Positions 5,471 to 7,904 of a DNA stretch of 7,904 nt are shown in pieces (position 1 is the stretch's first letter; every line of letters starts with the position of its first letter). The stretch spans positions 1 to 7,904 of the forward strand of contig CAYYMM010000157.1 of assembly GCA_964472395.1 (NCBI GenBank). The letters are read 5' to 3'. The stretch is from CALFER01 sp964472395. GTDB lineage: Bacteria > CSSED10-310 > CALFER01. The notes under the pieces were generated by a model that worked only from the letters and a program-made list of their open reading frames with translations, had not been told where the DNA came from and searched no databases. The position numbers were made by a program, and so were the translations under genes.

Positions 5471-7249
5471 ATGTCAAAAATTCCACCCATCGATCTGACC
5501 CCGGTCATCAATCTCGCTCGCGAAAAAGGATACGTCACATTCGCCGAGTTGAATCAGCACCTCCCAGAAAATCTCGTTTCACCGGAACAGATTGATATCG
5601 TTTTCCATCACCTGGATTCCATGAATATCAGCATCATCGAAGATACAAAAACCGAACCCCCACACACACAACGAAAAGATGAGGAATCCGTTCACGATGA
5701 CGAGGAAGAGCGGAAACAGCCGGAAGAAAAATGGGGTGAAGTTATTGCGAAACCCATCGAAGCTTCGGCGGAAACCTCCGATGATCCACTGCGACTCTAT
5801 TTCAAGGAAATGGGCTCCGTATCCCTGCTCGATCGCGAAGGTGAAATCCGGATCGCTCAGAAGATTGAAGCCGGAAAGATCGATGTAATCAACGCCGCAG
5901 CCAAAGCGCCATCCATGATCAAGGAACTGCTTCATTACAAAGAAGGACTTCTGGCCGGCATCTACCCCCTGGAAAATCTCATCAACGTCCCCGAAGACGA
6001 AAATCTCGACCGCGTCAAGCTCATCCAGGAAGTCGCAGATAAAATCAAATCGGTCGTTCAACTTCGTCAGGATCTGCGGCATAACGATCGCAAAGTTCAG
6101 ACCCGGAACCTGTCCGATTCTACACGATCCAGGTATGCATCGACTCGGGCAGCCCTCGAGGAAAAGCTCGTTGCCGCCATCATCGATTTGAATTTGAATT
6201 ATTCGTTTGTCGAGCAGGTCTGCGACAAGATCGAAGACATGGTGTTGCGCATGATCAGTTATCAGAGAGAAATCGACCGGCATCTGCGTTCGGTCGGGCT
6301 TGATCGACAATCCCTTTTCGATTATCTCAAGAAATTCTCCAACACATCCGACCCTGATGTCGTCGATATTGGCACCCGGAAAATCACGATCGGCGAATTG
6401 AAGGATATCGGGAAACGCATCCGGAACGCCGAGCGACAGATCACCCACATCGAGACTGAAGCGCATGCTCCCGTGGACCAGATGAAGCGAATCATGCAGG
6501 CGATCAGCCTCGGGCGAGTCAAAGAACGCTCCGCGAAAAAACAGCTCACGGAAGCCAACCTCCGACTCGTAGTCTCAATCGCCAAAAAATACACCAACCG
6601 GGGCCTGCAGTTCGCGGATCTGATACAGGAAGGGAACGTCGGTCTGATGCGGGCGGTGGATAAATTCGAGTATCAGCGCGGTTACAAGTTCTCCACCTAT
6701 GCAACCTGGTGGATTCGACAGGCAATCACGCGTGCCATTGCAGACCAGGGCCGCACTATTCGAATCCCGGTTCATATGATCGAGACGATCAACAAACTGA
6801 TCCGCACATCCCGACTGCTTGTTCAGGAACGCGGGACGGAGCCCTCGTGTGAGGAAATCGCGGAAAAGATGGATATGCCGGTCGAGAAAGTCCGGCTTGT
6901 CCTCAAGATGGCCCAGGAGCCGATATCGCTGGAAACACCGATCGGCGAGGAAGAGGACAGTCAACTTGGTGATTTCATCGAGGATAAATCGGTGGAATCT
7001 CCCTCGGAAGCTGTTGTCAACATGAGTCTCAAGGAGCAGGTCCAATCCACGCTTTCCACCCTGACTCCGCGAGAGAAAATGGTGCTTCGCATGCGTTTCG
7101 GCATCGGAACGGGGTATGAACATACACTTGAGGAAGTCGGCGAGTATTTTGATGTAACGCGCGAGCGCATTCGGCAGATCGAAGCAAAAGCGCTTCGGAA
7201 ACTTAGACATCCCAGCCGCCGCGATAAACTCAAGCCGTTCTACAGTTGA
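5471..7249 (+). CDS. rpoD: RNA polymerase primary sigma factor RpoD (sigma-70)
   Basis: A 592-residue group 1 sigma factor that directs core RNA polymerase to housekeeping promoters. Region 1.1 is residues about 10-58 (VINLAREKGYVTFAELNQHLP...PEQID). An acidic linker (60-90) follows. Region 1.2 is DDPLRLYFKEMGSVSLLDREGEI (104-126). The long non-conserved region (about 135-340) is the Gram-negative-type insert. Region 2 (about 358-435) includes LTEANLRLVVSIAKKY, DLIQEGNVGLMRAVDKFEY and the -10 binding part GYKFSTYATWWIRQAI. Region 3 starts at HMIETINKL (435-443) and includes the acidic EEEDSQLGDFIED finger (493-505). Region 4.2 is TLEEVGEYFDVTRERIRQIEAKALRKLR (552-579), which reads -35 elements. 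All regions are complete. The gene stands alone, with its own promoter and a strong ribosome binding site, divergent from a lipoprotein gene and 34 bp before a radical SAM gene; the classical rpsU-dnaG-rpoD neighbours are absent. Confidence 0.98.
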   Translation: MSKIPPIDLTPVINLAREKGYVTFAELNQHLPENLVSPEQIDIVFHHLDSMNISIIEDTKTEPPHTQRKDEESVHDDEEERKQPEEKWGEVIAKPIEASAETSDDPLRLYFKEMGSVSLLDREGEIRIAQKIEAGKIDVINAAAKAPSMIKELLHYKEGLLAGIYPLENLINVPEDENLDRVKLIQEVADKIKSVVQLRQDLRHNDRKVQTRNLSDSTRSRYASTRAALEEKLVAAIIDLNLNYSFVEQVCDKIEDMVLRMISYQREIDRHLRSVGLDRQSLFDYLKKFSNTSDPDVVDIGTRKITIGELKDIGKRIRNAERQITHIETEAHAPVDQMKRIMQAISLGRVKERSAKKQLTEANLRLVVSIAKKYTNRGLQFADLIQEGNVGLMRAVDKFEYQRGYKFSTYATWWIRQAITRAIADQGRTIRIPVHMIETINKLIRTSRLLVQERGTEPSCEEIAEKMDMPVEKVRLVLKMAQEPISLETPIGEEEDSQLGDFIEDKSVESPSEAVVNMSLKEQVQSTLSTLTPREKMVLRMRFGIGTGYEHTLEEVGEYFDVTRERIRQIEAKALRKLRHPSRRDKLKPFYS

Positions 7250-7256
7250 ATTTCCC

Positions 7257-7275
7257 CCGAGTCATCCGACTCCGG
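7257..7275 (+). other. Small hairpin between rpoD and the radical SAM gene
   Basis: GAGTC (7259-7263) pairs with GACTC (7268-7272) around a four-base loop. CC (7257-7258) can extend it with GG (7274-7275) across one bulged C. No T-run follows, so this is not a standard intrinsic terminator; it lies just before the start of the next gene and could dampen read-through or translation. Confidence 0.35.
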
Positions 7276-7283
7276 ATTGCATC

Positions 7284-7904
7284 ATGAGAATTTTGTTAAC
7301 CCGCCCATGGAATCACACATCCATGCTGATTCCAAACCACGGCCTCGGGTATCTCGCCACCGCACTCAAGCAATCCGGACACGATCCTGTCATTATCGAC
7401 TGCATCCTCGAACGAATGGAGCCCGAGGCATTCAACCGTTTGCTGAGGACATCCTCCTTCGAAGCCATTGGTTTTCAACTCTATACATTCGATCTGCCAC
7501 AATTCAATCGGTATCTGTCCATGATTCAGGATCTCAGCATCCCAATCATAACAGGCGGACCGCATCCCTCTGCGCTGCCGGTTGAATTCATGCACGATTA
7601 CAAGCGAATCGATTATGCATTCCAGGGCGAGGCGGAAGTCGGACTACCGACACTCCTCGATCTTTTGTCGTCGAGGTCTTCTCTCTCGTTGTCCTCGCTC
7701 CAATCGATTCCCGGACTCTGCTTCAGACACGAAGGGCGTATCCTGACCAATCCGCCCGTGTTCCATCCGACGCTCGATGACTTCGGGATGCCGGACTGGG
7801 AGCAGATTTCACCGCTGAAGTATCCCGTCGCCCCTCAGGGTACCTTTACCCGAGTTTTGCCGGTCGCTCCGATCACCATCACGCGCGGTTGTCCGTATCC
7901 CTGC
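7284..7904 (+). CDS. B12-binding-domain radical SAM protein, N-terminal part (3' truncated)
   Basis: The frame runs off the window after 207 residues. It starts MRILLTRPW, then GLGYLATALKQSGHDPVIID (20-39), GGPHPSALPVEFM (91-103), IDYAFQGEAE (109-118, where most relatives have GEGE) and IPGLCFRHEGRILTNPP (142-158). This is the N-terminal cobalamin-binding-type fold of the large B12-binding radical SAM group. It ends at TRGCPYPC, where Cys203 and Cys207 are the first two of the CxxxCxxC that holds the 4Fe-4S cluster; the third lies outside. I see no DxHxxG histidine motif, as in many members of this group. Family roles include methyl transfer and ring or chain rearrangements in cofactor, lipid or natural-product biosynthesis; the substrate is not predictable. 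ATG 7284 fits the family's start, though only a weak CCGGA precedes it. It may be co-transcribed with rpoD. Confidence 0.88.
   Translation, partial: MRILLTRPWNHTSMLIPNHGLGYLATALKQSGHDPVIIDCILERMEPEAFNRLLRTSSFEAIGFQLYTFDLPQFNRYLSMIQDLSIPIITGGPHPSALPVEFMHDYKRIDYAFQGEAEVGLPTLLDLLSSRSSLSLSSLQSIPGLCFRHEGRILTNPPVFHPTLDDFGMPDWEQISPLKYPVAPQGTFTRVLPVAPITITRGCPYPC

Noticed and set aside
5579..6466. 295-codon open frame on the minus strand within rpoD
   Set aside because: It is antisense to an unambiguous sigma factor gene and shows no domain pattern; its low-complexity Phe/Asp content mirrors the sense codons.
6575..7210. 211-codon minus-strand frame opposite sigma regions 2 to 4
   Set aside because: It is a shadow of the most conserved part of rpoD, with no start signal.
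7257..7280. Intrinsic terminator after rpoD
   Set aside because: The hairpin is short and no T-run follows, so termination is not supported.
1..7904. CRISPR arrays, insertion sequences, tRNA or rRNA genes
   Set aside because: I saw no regularly spaced direct repeats, transposase frames, terminal inverted repeats or RNA gene signatures.

Overview
The window looks like chromosomal DNA of a Gram-negative-type bacterium of moderate GC (about half). The primary sigma factor has a full region 1.1 and a long non-conserved insert between regions 1.2 and 2. There is also a lipoprotein signal, an exosortase-family membrane transpeptidase and an S41 processing protease of the 'GGI-x-PDI' type common in FCB and deltaproteobacteria-like lineages. 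I cannot name a genus; an uncultivated deltaproteobacterial or FCB-like lineage is my best inference. I see no mobile elements, CRISPR arrays, tRNAs or rRNAs.

Layout. (1) 2-574 (+): C-terminal part of an S41 processing peptidase, cut by the window edge. (2) 495-1244 and 1241-1819 (-): a two-gene unit transcribed leftwards, exosortase first, then a polytopic membrane protein of unknown family; the genes share an ATGA overlap. The downstream gene runs 80 bp into the end of the peptidase gene, tail to tail. (3) 1968-2612 (+): a single-pass membrane protein with a TPR-like helical C-terminus, divergent from the exosortase; two good sigma-70-like promoters overlap at their -10 elements in the gap. 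(4) 2615-4540 and 4544-5116 (-): a lipoprotein gene followed after 3 bp by a DinG/YoaA-type Fe-S helicase. The helicase ends 2 bp from the end of the TPR-like gene. (5) 5117-5470: a divergent intergenic region with one promoter for the lipoprotein-helicase unit and one for rpoD. (6) 5471-7249 (+): rpoD, with a very strong ribosome binding site. (7) 7284-7904 (+): N-terminal part of a B12-binding-domain radical SAM protein, cut at the second cysteine of its cluster motif.

How the genes relate. Exosortase, its coupled membrane partner, the divergent membrane protein and perhaps the S41 protease all point to the cell envelope. The exosortase and its partner are the most unusual part: no sorting-signal substrate is visible here, and the partner belongs to no family I recognise. 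The helicase (DNA repair) and rpoD (housekeeping transcription) are ordinary core genes in a non-classical context: there is no dnaG or rpsU next to rpoD. Gene packing is tight (two convergent junctions with overlap or 2 bp gap, three co-directional junctions of -4, 3 and 34 bp), and I found no convincing intrinsic terminator.
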